DNA of 64,000 nucleotides, from positions 598,020 through 662,019 of the forward strand of contig NZ_AUMD01000011.1 in NCBI RefSeq assembly GCF_000430505.1, written 5' to 3'. The notes below the pieces were generated by a model, which ran no database searches, was not told the DNA's origin, and saw only the letters and a program-made list of their open reading frames with translations. This document shows, one piece after another, positions 33,445 through 41,914 of this stretch. Source of the DNA: Eisenibacter elegans DSM 3317 (lineage in GTDB: Bacteria > Bacteroidota > Bacteroidia > Cytophagales > Microscillaceae). Position 1 is the stretch's first letter. The number at the start of each line of letters is the position of its first letter. Made by a program: the position numbers and the translations under genes.

Positions 33445-35910
33445 TTAAAACCGCAACCCTACAGAAAGCAGAAAGTTGGTGCCGGCCATCGGGTAGAAGA
33501 AGTTTTCGTCGATGCGTTCACCGCCGGCAATGTAGGCAAAGGTATAGCCGTTGGGCGCATACAAGGTATTGGTGATGTTGTTGACAAGCAAGCCGAGCTG
33601 TACCTCTGGGATGAGGCGTGTGGGCAGGTGATAGCGTATGCGCAGGTCTTGGGTGTAGAAGGCATCGAGCTTGCGGGCCCGATTTTGGGTATTGTCCAAG
33701 AATTGGTCGCTGACGTACTTGTGTAGCCAGCCGATTTCCAAGCCCTTGACCGGGCTATAGAGCACTTGTGCGGAGGCCACCCAAGTAGGCGAAAAGGCAA
33801 TAGTGGTACGGGCAAACTCGGTAACCTGCTGGCCTCCGTTGTCGAAGTCGTCGACAAACTCCCGAAAGTTTCGGATGATGTTTTGGCTCCAAGTAGCATT
33901 ACCCTGTAGCGTCCAACGGCGAGAGGGCTTCCAAGCTAGCTCTAGCTCGATGCCGGTGCGGTAGCTCTCAGGCACATTGACACGGGTGTATGCCCCTACA
34001 TCATTGACCTGCCCCGTGAGCAGGAGTTGGTTTTGGTACCACATATAGTAGTAGTTGAGGCTGGCTGCAAAGCGTTGGGCTTGATAACGATAGCCGGTTT
34101 CGAAATCGTGGAGGGTTTCGGGAAGGGGGCGGCTTTCGGCACTTGATTCGGTAAAATCATTACGGTTAGGCTCCTTGTTGCCCACAGCCCAAGAACCATA
34201 AAAAGTATGGGCTTCGTGGCGGTAGGTGAGGCCGAGTTTGGGGTTGAAGAAGTTGAGCTGTACACTTTGGTCGACCTCCCGAGCGCCGAGGTTGTCATCT
34301 ACGGCCTTGCCCACAAAATTGTACCCTACTTGCCGCCATTGTATATCGGCAAAAGCCATAAGCTTAGGGTTGAGCTGATAAACAGCCTTGGCAAAGAGGT
34401 GCCCGTCGGTTTTGGTAGCATCATTGTCGTAGTAGCGGTCGCGGATTTGCGAGTCGCCAGCAAACCGCGCCCAGATAACCTCTCCGAAGTGCGCCCCTTC
34501 GTAGTGGTTCCACCCGCCGCCGAAGGTAAAGTTGAGGCGTTGGGCAAGGTAGTTGACAGAGAAAATAGTTCCATAAAAGTCATTATCGAGCCAGCGGCGG
34601 CGTATGAGGTCGGAGCGCTCGATGGTTTCGGTACCAATCACCACAGGGGCGATGTTGTAGCCACTCAGTCGGTCGTTGTAGCGGAATTGTTCATAGTAGC
34701 CCCTCCCCTTGGTATAGTGTAGCGCCAGATGTCCATACCAACGTTGGGAGAACTGGTGGTCATAAAATAATTGGTAGTGGTCTTGTTGGTAATTGTCGGT
34801 TTCGTTGTCGTAGAGTTGAGAGTTATAGCGTCGCGGGTTGGCGTTACGGATGTTGTCCGCTTGTTCGGCGTTGAGCCCGTTGCGCACAATGAAGGCTTCT
34901 ATCCCCTCTGCATCGTTGCGCAGCTTGGCTTCCGGAATGCCATACCAAGCCTGATAGGTTTGTTCTTGACCCGAAAATATATTGAGGCGCAAGCTGCTGT
35001 TCTTGCCCCAATATGCCCCTGATACATAAAAAGAGCGCAAGTCAGAAAAAGCCCTGTCTATGAATCCATCCGAGCTGATGCGCGAAAGCCTTGCGTCGAC
35101 CGTAAAGCGGTCGTGAAGTAGACCCGAACCTACCTGTAGGGTATGCTTCCAAGTGTTGAAAGCGCCGTAGCTGTTGTCGAGAGCGAGGTAGGCCGTATCG
35201 CGTCGGGCATTGGTCTGTATGTCAACTGTAGCACCAAAAGCAGCAGCCCCATTGGTAGAACTGCCCACGCCCCGCTGTATCTGGATGCTCTCTACGGAGG
35301 AGGCAAAGTCAGGCATATTGACAAAAAATGTTCCGTGACTTTCGGCATCATTGAGTGGAATACCATTGATGGTTACATTCACTCGGGTAGCATCTGAGCC
35401 TCGAATACGCATGCCGGTATAGCCTACGCCCGCACCTGCATCGGAGGTAGTTACGACGGAGGGGCTGAAATTGAGCAAGATAGGTAAGTCCTGACCGAAG
35501 TTTTGAGCCTGAATCGTGGCGCGGTCTATGTTTTGAAAAGCCATTGGGGCGATTTCGGGCACTCGTGTCGCTGTGATGAGCACCTCCTCTGTGAGCGTAG
35601 TACTGAGCACTAGACGTATTTCGCCAGCACTGCTGCCCGTGTTTACGGTCAAAACCTGTGGCTGATAGCCAATAAAAGAAACTTGCAATTGGTAAGTGCC
35701 TGCCTGAAGCTGGCCTAGCCGGAAGCGCCCCTGATGGTCAGTAGTAGTGCCTTTGTAGGTGTTTTGGAGCAGTACCGCTGCGCCGGCCAACCCTTGGCCG
35801 TTTTCGTCTAGTACACGTCCTTCGATTACATTGCCTGTAGTGCCTTGTCCCCACAAGGGTAGCGACAAAAACACACAGCAGAGCCATAGTCCAATATTTA
35901 AACCTTTCAT
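33445..35910 (-). CDS. TonB-dependent receptor under TPP riboswitch, predicted thiamine transporter
   Basis: Outer-membrane receptor that imports a ligand with energy from TonB. From ATG 35910: signal peptide (MKGLNIGLWLCCVFLSLPLW), a CarboxypepD_reg-like domain (VIEGRVLDENGQGLAGAAVL, about 28-110), the plug (GMRIRGSDATRVNVTINGIP, about 165-185; SVESIQIQRGVGSSTNGAAA) and a 22-strand barrel ending in Phe (FLLSVGLRF). The upstream in-frame codon at 35967 adds 19 residues before the signal peptide and is rejected. The TPP riboswitch at 36042-36120 lies 132 bases upstream on the same strand, so its ligand is most likely thiamine or a precursor (the OMR1-type receptors of Bacteroidota). No pnuT or thiamine pyrophosphokinase gene is next to it. 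Confidence 0.93.
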   Translation of the reverse strand: MKGLNIGLWLCCVFLSLPLWGQGTTGNVIEGRVLDENGQGLAGAAVLLQNTYKGTTTDHQGRFRLGQLQAGTYQLQVSFIGYQPQVLTVNTGSSAGEIRLVLSTTLTEEVLITATRVPEIAPMAFQNIDRATIQAQNFGQDLPILLNFSPSVVTTSDAGAGVGYTGMRIRGSDATRVNVTINGIPLNDAESHGTFFVNMPDFASSVESIQIQRGVGSSTNGAAAFGATVDIQTNARRDTAYLALDNSYGAFNTWKHTLQVGSGLLHDRFTVDARLSRISSDGFIDRAFSDLRSFYVSGAYWGKNSSLRLNIFSGQEQTYQAWYGIPEAKLRNDAEGIEAFIVRNGLNAEQADNIRNANPRRYNSQLYDNETDNYQQDHYQLFYDHQFSQRWYGHLALHYTKGRGYYEQFRYNDRLSGYNIAPVVIGTETIERSDLIRRRWLDNDFYGTIFSVNYLAQRLNFTFGGGWNHYEGAHFGEVIWARFAGDSQIRDRYYDNDATKTDGHLFAKAVYQLNPKLMAFADIQWRQVGYNFVGKAVDDNLGAREVDQSVQLNFFNPKLGLTYRHEAHTFYGSWAVGNKEPNRNDFTESSAESRPLPETLHDFETGYRYQAQRFAASLNYYYMWYQNQLLLTGQVNDVGAYTRVNVPESYRTGIELELAWKPSRRWTLQGNATWSQNIIRNFREFVDDFDNGGQQVTEFARTTIAFSPTWVASAQVLYSPVKGLEIGWLHKYVSDQFLDNTQNRARKLDAFYTQDLRIRYHLPTRLIPEVQLGLLVNNITNTLYAPNGYTFAYIAGGERIDENFFYPMAGTNFLLSVGLRF

Positions 35911-36041
35911 CGGTGAAAGTAAAGTTAGAGTTTGAAATATTGGGGTCTGCACACAAGAAGCCAACACGCGCTTGTGATAAGTGAGAAAAACCGTTGGAAT
36001 CGGCCAGAGCCTATGTCAGAAGGCAAAAAATATTTTTGTCT

Positions 36042-36120
36042 TCAACTCCCTTCGTCGGTACTAACCGCATCAGGTTCTATGGGTATATTCTCAGCTCCGC
36101 CAAAGGAGCACCCCAGTTGA
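36042..36120 (-). promoter_or_regulatory. TPP riboswitch (THI element)
   Basis: Minus strand carries the thiamine pyrophosphate aptamer: P1 TCAACT (36120-36115) with AGTTGA (36047-36042), GGGGTGCTCC, the invariant CTGAGAATATACCC, GAACCTGATGCGGTTAGTAC and CGACGAAGGGA. All conserved parts are in order. It lies between a complete promoter (36133-36163) and the TonB-dependent receptor start at 35910. No obvious terminator hairpin follows within the leader, so control of translation or of folding further on is possible. Confidence 0.95.
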
Positions 36121-36132
36121 GTTACTGTGTTG

Positions 36133-36163
36133 CAAAGGTAGCGTGTATCGGTGTGTGAAGCAA
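36133..36163 (-). promoter_or_regulatory. Promoter of the riboswitch-receptor transcript
   Basis: Minus strand: TTG at 36163-36161, 20-base spacer, TACCTTTG at 36140-36133, then the riboswitch begins 13 bases on. The fit to a known RNA start makes this a good internal standard for promoter form in this genome. Confidence 0.8.
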
Positions 36164-36171
36164 ACACTAAG

Positions 36172-36222
36172 GGTTTCAAAATATCCAGTAGTATGACAAT
36201 CGAATAAATCTTGGTATGAGGT
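36172..36222 (+). repeat. Dispersed repeat fragments (GGTTTCAAAATATCCAGTAG and AAATCTTGGTATGA)
   Basis: GGTTTCAAAATATCCAGTAG at 36172-36191 equals the motif at 14661, and AATAAATCTTGGTATGA at about 36206-36222 equals the end of the other dispersed repeat copies. Both parts of the family occur together here. Confidence 0.5.
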
Positions 36223-37137
36223 ATGAAAGTAGGAGTACCTACATTTTTGATTCAAAAAAATGACAATCATCAAAAAAAGCATTAATATTTGCATAAGAGT
36301 AAAAATATTGTTAAATCCTTGTGGTATTTCAATTCAACCAATAAAATCCACCTAAGGCTACTATGAAAACGATTGTCACCTATATCCTGCTATTTACTTT
36401 TTGTAAGGTAAGAGATTTTAAGGTAAACGATGATTATATTTAAATTTTATTAAGTGTGCTTATTGTTGTGAAATAAAAATAGTCTATGGTGTTTTTAAAA
36501 AAAACAAAATAATTTTGTTTTATTAGTGTTTGTTGTATAGATTTGTATCGAAGTACTTCATATAGCTAATTTCAGCGTCTTTTAGTTTTTATTATATTAA
36601 CCTTTTCTAAAAATGAAAAACTTATCACTAAAGAAGTTTTTAATGTCTTGAACGCTAAAATGACAAAACAATCAAATTCTCCCTAATTCCGCAACTTGAA
36701 ATCATTAATGTAGGGCTTCCGCACCAAATCAATAATCTTTGGTTGCTTATTGCTACTCCAATTATTCGAATGCGTTTGTAGCGTTTTTTAAAGGTTTTTC
36801 AAAAGCAATAGAAAACACACGAAGAATAAAATATTGAATTAAAGCCAAAAACAACACAAAAAAGTTTGATGCGGGAGCCCTATCATTAATGGATGTGGAA
36901 GTTGGTCTTTATAGATATTTTACCAACTCTACCATATGAGGGCTTGCACCATCTTGATTTGCGCATAAAGCTACTGTAAGGTCTGCGTACGGAAGCAGTT
37001 TAGCGATAAAATAGAGGCGATAGCTAGCTCTCTGTAGATTTATGAAATACAGCTTTCGAAGTGAAGTTCTAAAGAGAAACTTCCTGTTAGATAATTACAA
37101 CACACAAGCTGAAACTCAAAACATTTTCCCAAACCTG
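36223..37137. other. AT-rich gene-free region
   Basis: About 900 bases with no supported gene. At 36363-36443 an ATG opens a 26-codon frame whose start (MKTIVTYILLFTF) looks like the front of a signal peptide; it then runs into charged residues and stops, so it may be the stump of a lost exported protein. The start resembles that at 46090-46125 in another AT-rich gap. The rest (36600-37040) contains fragments only, with no clear transposase or RNA structure. Confidence 0.45.
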
Positions 37138-37962
37138 ATGAAACAACTCATACTCTTCCCTCTGTTATTTCAACTATCCCTACAACTTACTAAAGCTCAA
37201 ATACTTGACTACCAAATACTTGCAGTGTATGAGCTTCACTTTCAGCCAGATTCAACCGATTCGGCATACAAGATTAAAACAGAACCTTATCATCTCTACA
37301 CTGGAGCAAACCAATCGCTGTATATCAGCACCTACGCTTGGCAGCTTGATTCTTTGGTTTATGAAGGCCATATAGACCCTAACGACGTAAGCGCGATGGA
37401 GCGTTTGTTGAGGATGCCGCAACCCAGTTCGAGGGAGGCCTTGCTCAAAACGTATCGGCAAGGAGGCATGACGGTTTACAATCACGTGATTTCGTTATAT
37501 GTGTATGAGGATGCCACCAAACTGATTTGGCAAATCCAAGCAGAGCAAAAAACAACAGAAGCTGGTAGTGTCTTGACCAAGGCCACCACCAGCTTCCGTG
37601 GGCGTAACTACACAGCGTGGTTTGACGAGAACATCCCCGTCTCCGATGGGCCGTATAAATTTGGCGGCTTGCCCGGCCTGATTATACAGATTGCTGACGA
37701 CGAACAGCACTATGTATTTGAGGCGGTGAAGGTGGTACATTTTCCCAAAAAACAACAAATCCACATTCCTTATGCCACACACGCAAAGCCTATCACCTAT
37801 CAACAGTTCAAAGAATTGAAAGAAGCTTATTCAACAAACCCTTTGGCGATGTTAGAGATGGGTGGGGGCTTCATATCCGAAGCCGATAAGCGCAAAACCA
37901 AAGAAAATATTCAACAGCAAAAAAGCAGGAATAACAACCGCATTGAGCGCAAGCCGGATTAG
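37138..37962 (+). CDS. GLPGLI family protein
   Basis: Exported protein of the Bacteroidota-specific GLPGLI family, named after its motif, here GPYKFGGLPGLIIQI (about residues 178-192). The start at 37138 opens with a signal peptide (MKQLILFPLLFQLSLQLTKAQ); the upstream ATG at 37042 adds 32 unrelated residues. The domain has the usual series of beta strands, YTAWFDENIPVSDGPY before the motif and YVFEAVKVVHF after it, and a basic tail (KSRNNNRIERKP). Function is unknown; GLPGLI genes usually stand next to a TonB-like outer-membrane protein, as here (next gene 64 bases on). Confidence 0.92.
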   Translation: MKQLILFPLLFQLSLQLTKAQILDYQILAVYELHFQPDSTDSAYKIKTEPYHLYTGANQSLYISTYAWQLDSLVYEGHIDPNDVSAMERLLRMPQPSSREALLKTYRQGGMTVYNHVISLYVYEDATKLIWQIQAEQKTTEAGSVLTKATTSFRGRNYTAWFDENIPVSDGPYKFGGLPGLIIQIADDEQHYVFEAVKVVHFPKKQQIHIPYATHAKPITYQQFKELKEAYSTNPLAMLEMGGGFISEADKRKTKENIQQQKSRNNNRIERKPD

Positions 37963-38026
37963 TGTGGGCACAGAAACAAAGCAAACAATATTAGCAGCAA
38001 GCCTCCCTTGCTCATAGGCGAATCTT

Positions 38027-40723
38027 ATGTTACAAAATATAGGAACTGACTCAGCCAAAATACTCTCTAAAAATATTTGGGGCGCAAGGTGGTATACTTT
38101 GAGGCTATTGCTAAGTATGTTATTGGCCTTGGTGAACGGGATGCAAGCCCAAACCATGCTGACAGGCCAACTGACCGGTACCTCAGGGCAGCCCTTGGTA
38201 GGGGCAAGTGTTACGGTTGCCGAAACAGAAACCGCTGCACCACTTGCCTTTGCCATTAGTGATGCACAAGGCCGTTTTGAAATACAGGTATCAACCACGA
38301 CCACCCAACTGTGGCTCAGTGTGCGTAGTTTGGGGTATGCCCCACAACGCCGGCAAATCGCCAATCAAAGCCAACAAATCCAGATTACGCTTGTCGAGCA
38401 GGCCTTGGAGTTGGAAGAGGTTGTACTTAAGCACTCACCCATCACCCAACATGGCGATACCATCAGCTATGATGTAGCGTCTTTTGCCAACACTCAAGAC
38501 CGCAGCATCGCAGATGTACTCAAACGAATGCCGGGGATTGATATACTCGCTGATGGGCGGGTCTTGTATCAAGGGAAGCCCATCAACAAGTTTTATATAG
38601 AAGGATTAGACTTGCTAGAGGGGAAATACAACCTTGCCAGCAAAAACCTCCAACACAAAGAAGTGGACAAGGTACAAATACTCGAAAATCACCAGCCCAT
38701 CAAGATACTGGACGGGGTGGCTTTTTCGGACAAAGCAGCGCTCAATATCAAACTCAAAAACCAGCATTCATTCACTGGGCAAGCCGAGCTGGGACTTGGT
38801 GCGCTCCCCCTGCTATGGGAGACCAATATTACCCCTATGCTTTTCAGCAAAAAACAACAGATGTTAAGTACTTACCAGAGCAACAACTCAGGGTACAATA
38901 TCGCTGAACAACTTAAAACCCTCACAATCGAAGATTTGCTCGAACAAAAACTGGTAGAAGAAAAACAAGATTGGCTTGCCATACAAACACTCAATACCCC
39001 AAACTTTGCAGACAATCGATGGCTCGATAACCAGACCCGCCTGCTAAGTACCAATGTTCTTCGAAAGCTGGGTAAGGACTACGAACTACGCCTCAATGCC
39101 GCATATCTCAACGACTTACAATGGCAGGAGGGCTTCAATCAAACACTGCTTTTTACCTCTACAGACACCTTTGGACTGCGCGAAGAGCAGTACAACCGCC
39201 AGCATATCCACAGTGTGGAAACCGACCTGACGCTCCAGCGTAATGCCTCTAACAAGTACCTCAAAAACAGCCTACAGTTTCAAGGATATTGGGATAGCCA
39301 ACAGGGCAGTCTCCTGCTCAATGAGCAAGCCATCACACAACAACTCAGCAATCCGTACTTTCGACTTTCCAACCGTTTCAAGAGCATCAGACCTTGGGGC
39401 AAGCAGCTTATTACACTCAAATCGTATGTTAGCCTGAGCCAAACACCACAAAGCCTAGTAGTCAGTCCGGGGCAGTTCGAAGTAGCCCTCAACACCGGAA
39501 ACCCCTACGAGAGGTTACGGCAAGATGTCCTGCTCAAGCGCTTATACACCGACAATAGCCTTGGTTTTAGCAGAACTTGGAAAACCTTCGTTTTTAGCCC
39601 TAGAGTAGGTTTTGTGATCGAAAATCAGGCCTTAAACACGGAGTTGTTGGTCAACGAGCAAAGCCAAGCAGCTCCTGATTTTGCCAACCGCTTACAGTGG
39701 CTTCATAGCAAGAGCTATGCAGCCATACAGACACAGTTTAGGCACAAAAAATGGCGGATGGAACTAGATCTACCCCTTAATTGGCATCTATACCATCTCC
39801 AAGACCGCTCTTTGGAGGCAGGGCAAGCGCTCTCGCAGCTTACTTTTGAACCAAAAGCCAACGTTGTGTTTGAGAGTATGTTTTGGAAACTCAACCTTAC
39901 AACAGGGTTGGGCAATCAGTTTGGGGTAGTACAAGAGTTGTATTATGCTTTTCTACTCAAAGACTACCGCCAATTACAGCGTATTAACACAGCCCTGCCG
40001 GAGCGTTTAAATCATAACCTTGGTGCAGCGGTAACCTACAAAAACCCACTCAAGGCATTATTTTGGAATCTGTCTTATACTTACAACCTTACCCGACAAA
40101 ACCTGCTTTTTGTAACCAACATAGACACTAACGGAGCTATCACCTTAGAGGCATTGGAACAGGGTAATTTTCAAACAACACAGTTGCTGGTATTTCGTGC
40201 CAACAAATATGTCAATCGGTGGAATGCCAACGTAGGGATTGGCACCAATTTTATGACCAGCAGCCTAGAGCAAGTCCTCAACGAACGTTTAGCAAACATT
40301 TACAACCAGTCTTTGCAACTTCACGCCAAACTCAACTTAGACCTTACCCAGTGGCTGTCTACCGAACTCAAAAGTAGTTGGCAGATTGCACGCAATCGAA
40401 TAGATGATAGCCCCAACAACACAGCTGTGTTACAAAGTCAATTATTTCAGTTACACATATACCCCAAAGAGAAGCACTATATCGGTCTAAATACCGAATA
40501 CATCCAGAATACGCTTTTTAGCGAAAACACCCAAAACCTATTTGCTGACTTGACCTACCGACATACTTTTTGGGGCACAAAAATTGATTTTGAGATTCAG
40601 TGGCGTAATATCTTTAACAATCTCAGTTATCAGACACTTCACATTGAGGCGTTTCGATACATCGAAACTAATTTTATGCTACGCCCCTCACAAGTCTTGG
40701 CCAAGTTGCGTTTTTCGCTCTAA
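38027..40723 (+). CDS. TonB-dependent receptor-like outer-membrane protein (GLPGLI partner)
   Basis: Large outer-membrane protein of 898 residues. After a signal segment (about 22-43, LRLLLSMLLALVNGMQAQ) follow a CarboxypepD_reg-like domain (LTGTSGQPLVGASVTV, about 48-125), a plug-like region with DVLKRMPGIDILADGRVLYQ and NKFYIEGLDLLEG, and a long barrel with many Asn/Gln-rich strands ending FSL. The plug lacks the short TonB box clarity of real importers, and the LKRMPG ... YQGKPI pattern marks the Oar-like group found beside GLPGLI proteins. The role may be assembly or export at the outer membrane and not nutrient uptake; this is inference. Terminator-like hairpin just after the stop. Confidence 0.88.
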   Translation: MLQNIGTDSAKILSKNIWGARWYTLRLLLSMLLALVNGMQAQTMLTGQLTGTSGQPLVGASVTVAETETAAPLAFAISDAQGRFEIQVSTTTTQLWLSVRSLGYAPQRRQIANQSQQIQITLVEQALELEEVVLKHSPITQHGDTISYDVASFANTQDRSIADVLKRMPGIDILADGRVLYQGKPINKFYIEGLDLLEGKYNLASKNLQHKEVDKVQILENHQPIKILDGVAFSDKAALNIKLKNQHSFTGQAELGLGALPLLWETNITPMLFSKKQQMLSTYQSNNSGYNIAEQLKTLTIEDLLEQKLVEEKQDWLAIQTLNTPNFADNRWLDNQTRLLSTNVLRKLGKDYELRLNAAYLNDLQWQEGFNQTLLFTSTDTFGLREEQYNRQHIHSVETDLTLQRNASNKYLKNSLQFQGYWDSQQGSLLLNEQAITQQLSNPYFRLSNRFKSIRPWGKQLITLKSYVSLSQTPQSLVVSPGQFEVALNTGNPYERLRQDVLLKRLYTDNSLGFSRTWKTFVFSPRVGFVIENQALNTELLVNEQSQAAPDFANRLQWLHSKSYAAIQTQFRHKKWRMELDLPLNWHLYHLQDRSLEAGQALSQLTFEPKANVVFESMFWKLNLTTGLGNQFGVVQELYYAFLLKDYRQLQRINTALPERLNHNLGAAVTYKNPLKALFWNLSYTYNLTRQNLLFVTNIDTNGAITLEALEQGNFQTTQLLVFRANKYVNRWNANVGIGTNFMTSSLEQVLNERLANIYNQSLQLHAKLNLDLTQWLSTELKSSWQIARNRIDDSPNNTAVLQSQLFQLHIYPKEKHYIGLNTEYIQNTLFSENTQNLFADLTYRHTFWGTKIDFEIQWRNIFNNLSYQTLHIEAFRYIETNFMLRPSQVLAKLRFSL

Positions 40724-40740
40724 CAAGCCCAGACCAACGA

Positions 40741-40770
40741 AAAAAGCCACCGACATTGTCAGTGGCTTTA
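40741..40770. terminator. Bidirectional terminator between receptor gene and tRNA genes
   Basis: AAAAAGCCAC(C)GAC, ATT, GTC(A)GTGGCTTT: stem of 11 pairs with one mismatch, A tract before and T-rich after. It can end both the receptor transcript and, on the minus strand, the tRNA transcript. Confidence 0.7.
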
Positions 40771-40771
40771 G

Positions 40772-40845
40772 TGACCTCGCCAGGATTCAAACCTGGAACC
40801 TTCTGATCCGTAGTCAGATGCTCTATTCAATTGAGCTACGAGGCC
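40772..40845 (-). tRNA. tRNA-Arg(ACG), copy 1
   Basis: Minus strand folds as a standard tRNA of 74 bases: acceptor GGCCTCG / CGAGGTC, D arm AGCTC...GAGC, anticodon arm TCTGA-CTACGGA-TCAGA with anticodon ACG, T arm CCAGG-TTTGAATC-CTGG and discriminator A. CCA is not encoded. The A34 would be edited to inosine to read CGN codons. Identical to the next copy. Confidence 0.95.
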
Positions 40846-40882
40846 GGATGATGATAAGGTATAAAGTCCTTTTTGGCTTTAG

Positions 40883-40956
40883 TGACCTCGCCAGGATTCA
40901 AACCTGGAACCTTCTGATCCGTAGTCAGATGCTCTATTCAATTGAGCTACGAGGCC
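40883..40956 (-). tRNA. tRNA-Arg(ACG), copy 2
   Basis: Same 74 bases as copy 1, 111 bases away and in the same direction. The preceding GGCTTTAGTG at the 3' side is also shared with copy 1, so the repeat unit is larger than the tRNA itself. On the minus strand this copy is transcribed first. Confidence 0.95.
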
Positions 40957-41055
40957 ATTATTTTGTGTCCCTATCATCGTTTTGGGAATGCAAATATCTA
41001 CCCTTTTTTTGGGTTGTGCAAGTGATTTTAGAAAATTTTTATAACAAGCTCACTA

Positions 41056-41814
41056 TCAGGTGCGTAAAAAATAGGTCAGCACCAGAAAGCAGCAGTTCAT
41101 CCCTAGTAGGGCTCCGATACCTACTTGCATTGGCGTGTGGGCATTGAGTTGTAAGCGGGCGCTCATGACAGCCCCTCCAAGAAAGAAAGTCAGTGCCAGT
41201 GGCACTAGCAGTGCGCCGTCAGGTTGTTGTTGGCTGAGCGCCAAAAACAGACCTACAATCCCTCCCATAGCGGCGCTGTGGGCGCTGATTTTCCACCAGA
41301 AGCTGACCACTGTTACCAAGGCCAGTACTAGCGTTACGGCGATGAGTATCCAAGAGATGAGCGGCAATACAGGCACACGCTCATAAAACAAATAGGCGGC
41401 AATGCCATAGAAGAGTGTTGTCAGGGCAAAGGGCATCCGGCGTTCTTCGAGCTTGGGCATTCCGAGGTCGTTGATATAATGAAAGAGGTAGAAGACCAAG
41501 AGGCTCAGCATAGGCATCATGAAGGTCGTCAGCCAGAGCATCAGCCAAAGCTTCCAAAGGGTAATTTGGCTGAAATATCCGCCTTGGTAGGTCAGTTTAT
41601 CAGGATAAAAAGCAATCAGCAGTCCCACAAAGAGGCTTGTCAGACCAAGGGGGTGAAAAACCACTGAAAGCCCCAAGGCGACCCAGTCGGCAGGGCGATA
41701 ACCTTGGTAAGCCGCCTGCCACGAGAGCGAGGGCGCTTCTAGACCTGAGGGCGGTTGTTCGGAAGGGGTAGGGGTGTCGTTCAAGGTGTATACAGTAGGG
41801 TTTGATGTCGTCAT
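41056..41814 (-). CDS. PAP2-like integral membrane protein
   Basis: Inner-membrane protein of 252 residues with about six hydrophobic segments after a soluble Pro/Ser-rich N-terminus of 35 residues. The C-terminal half keeps the order of the PAP2 phosphatase signature: KISAHSAAMGG (position of PSGH) and ARLQLNAHTPMQVGIGALLG (position of SR-x5-H-x3-D), with both His present. The replacement of the usual Arg and Asp residues around them makes activity uncertain. Relatives act on lipid phosphates such as undecaprenyl pyrophosphate. Stands between rpoN and the tRNA genes. Confidence 0.75.
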   Translation of the reverse strand: MTTSNPTVYTLNDTPTPSEQPPSGLEAPSLSWQAAYQGYRPADWVALGLSVVFHPLGLTSLFVGLLIAFYPDKLTYQGGYFSQITLWKLWLMLWLTTFMMPMLSLLVFYLFHYINDLGMPKLEERRMPFALTTLFYGIAAYLFYERVPVLPLISWILIAVTLVLALVTVVSFWWKISAHSAAMGGIVGLFLALSQQQPDGALLVPLALTFFLGGAVMSARLQLNAHTPMQVGIGALLGMNCCFLVLTYFLRT

Positions 41815-41914
41815 TGGGCAGTAAATAATGTAGGCAGATTAAGCCTGCAAATAAGCTGCCGAATATTTACAAAACCCCAAAAATAGGGCTAAAGTTTGGT
41901 TTATTGTGTGTTGT

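Noticed and set aside
36600..36960. Possible transposase remnant in the AT-rich gap
   Set aside because: Fragments are too short in every frame to recognise any transposase motif, and no terminal inverted repeats were seen.
40772..40956. tRNA genes as an integration site of a mobile island
   Set aside because: No integrase gene or partial tRNA copy is present; the second tRNA is complete, which speaks for simple tandem duplication.
41878..41885. TATTTTTG on the minus strand between rpoN and the PAP2-like gene
   Set aside because: No TTG at 19-20 bases; the word is common in AT-rich spacers.
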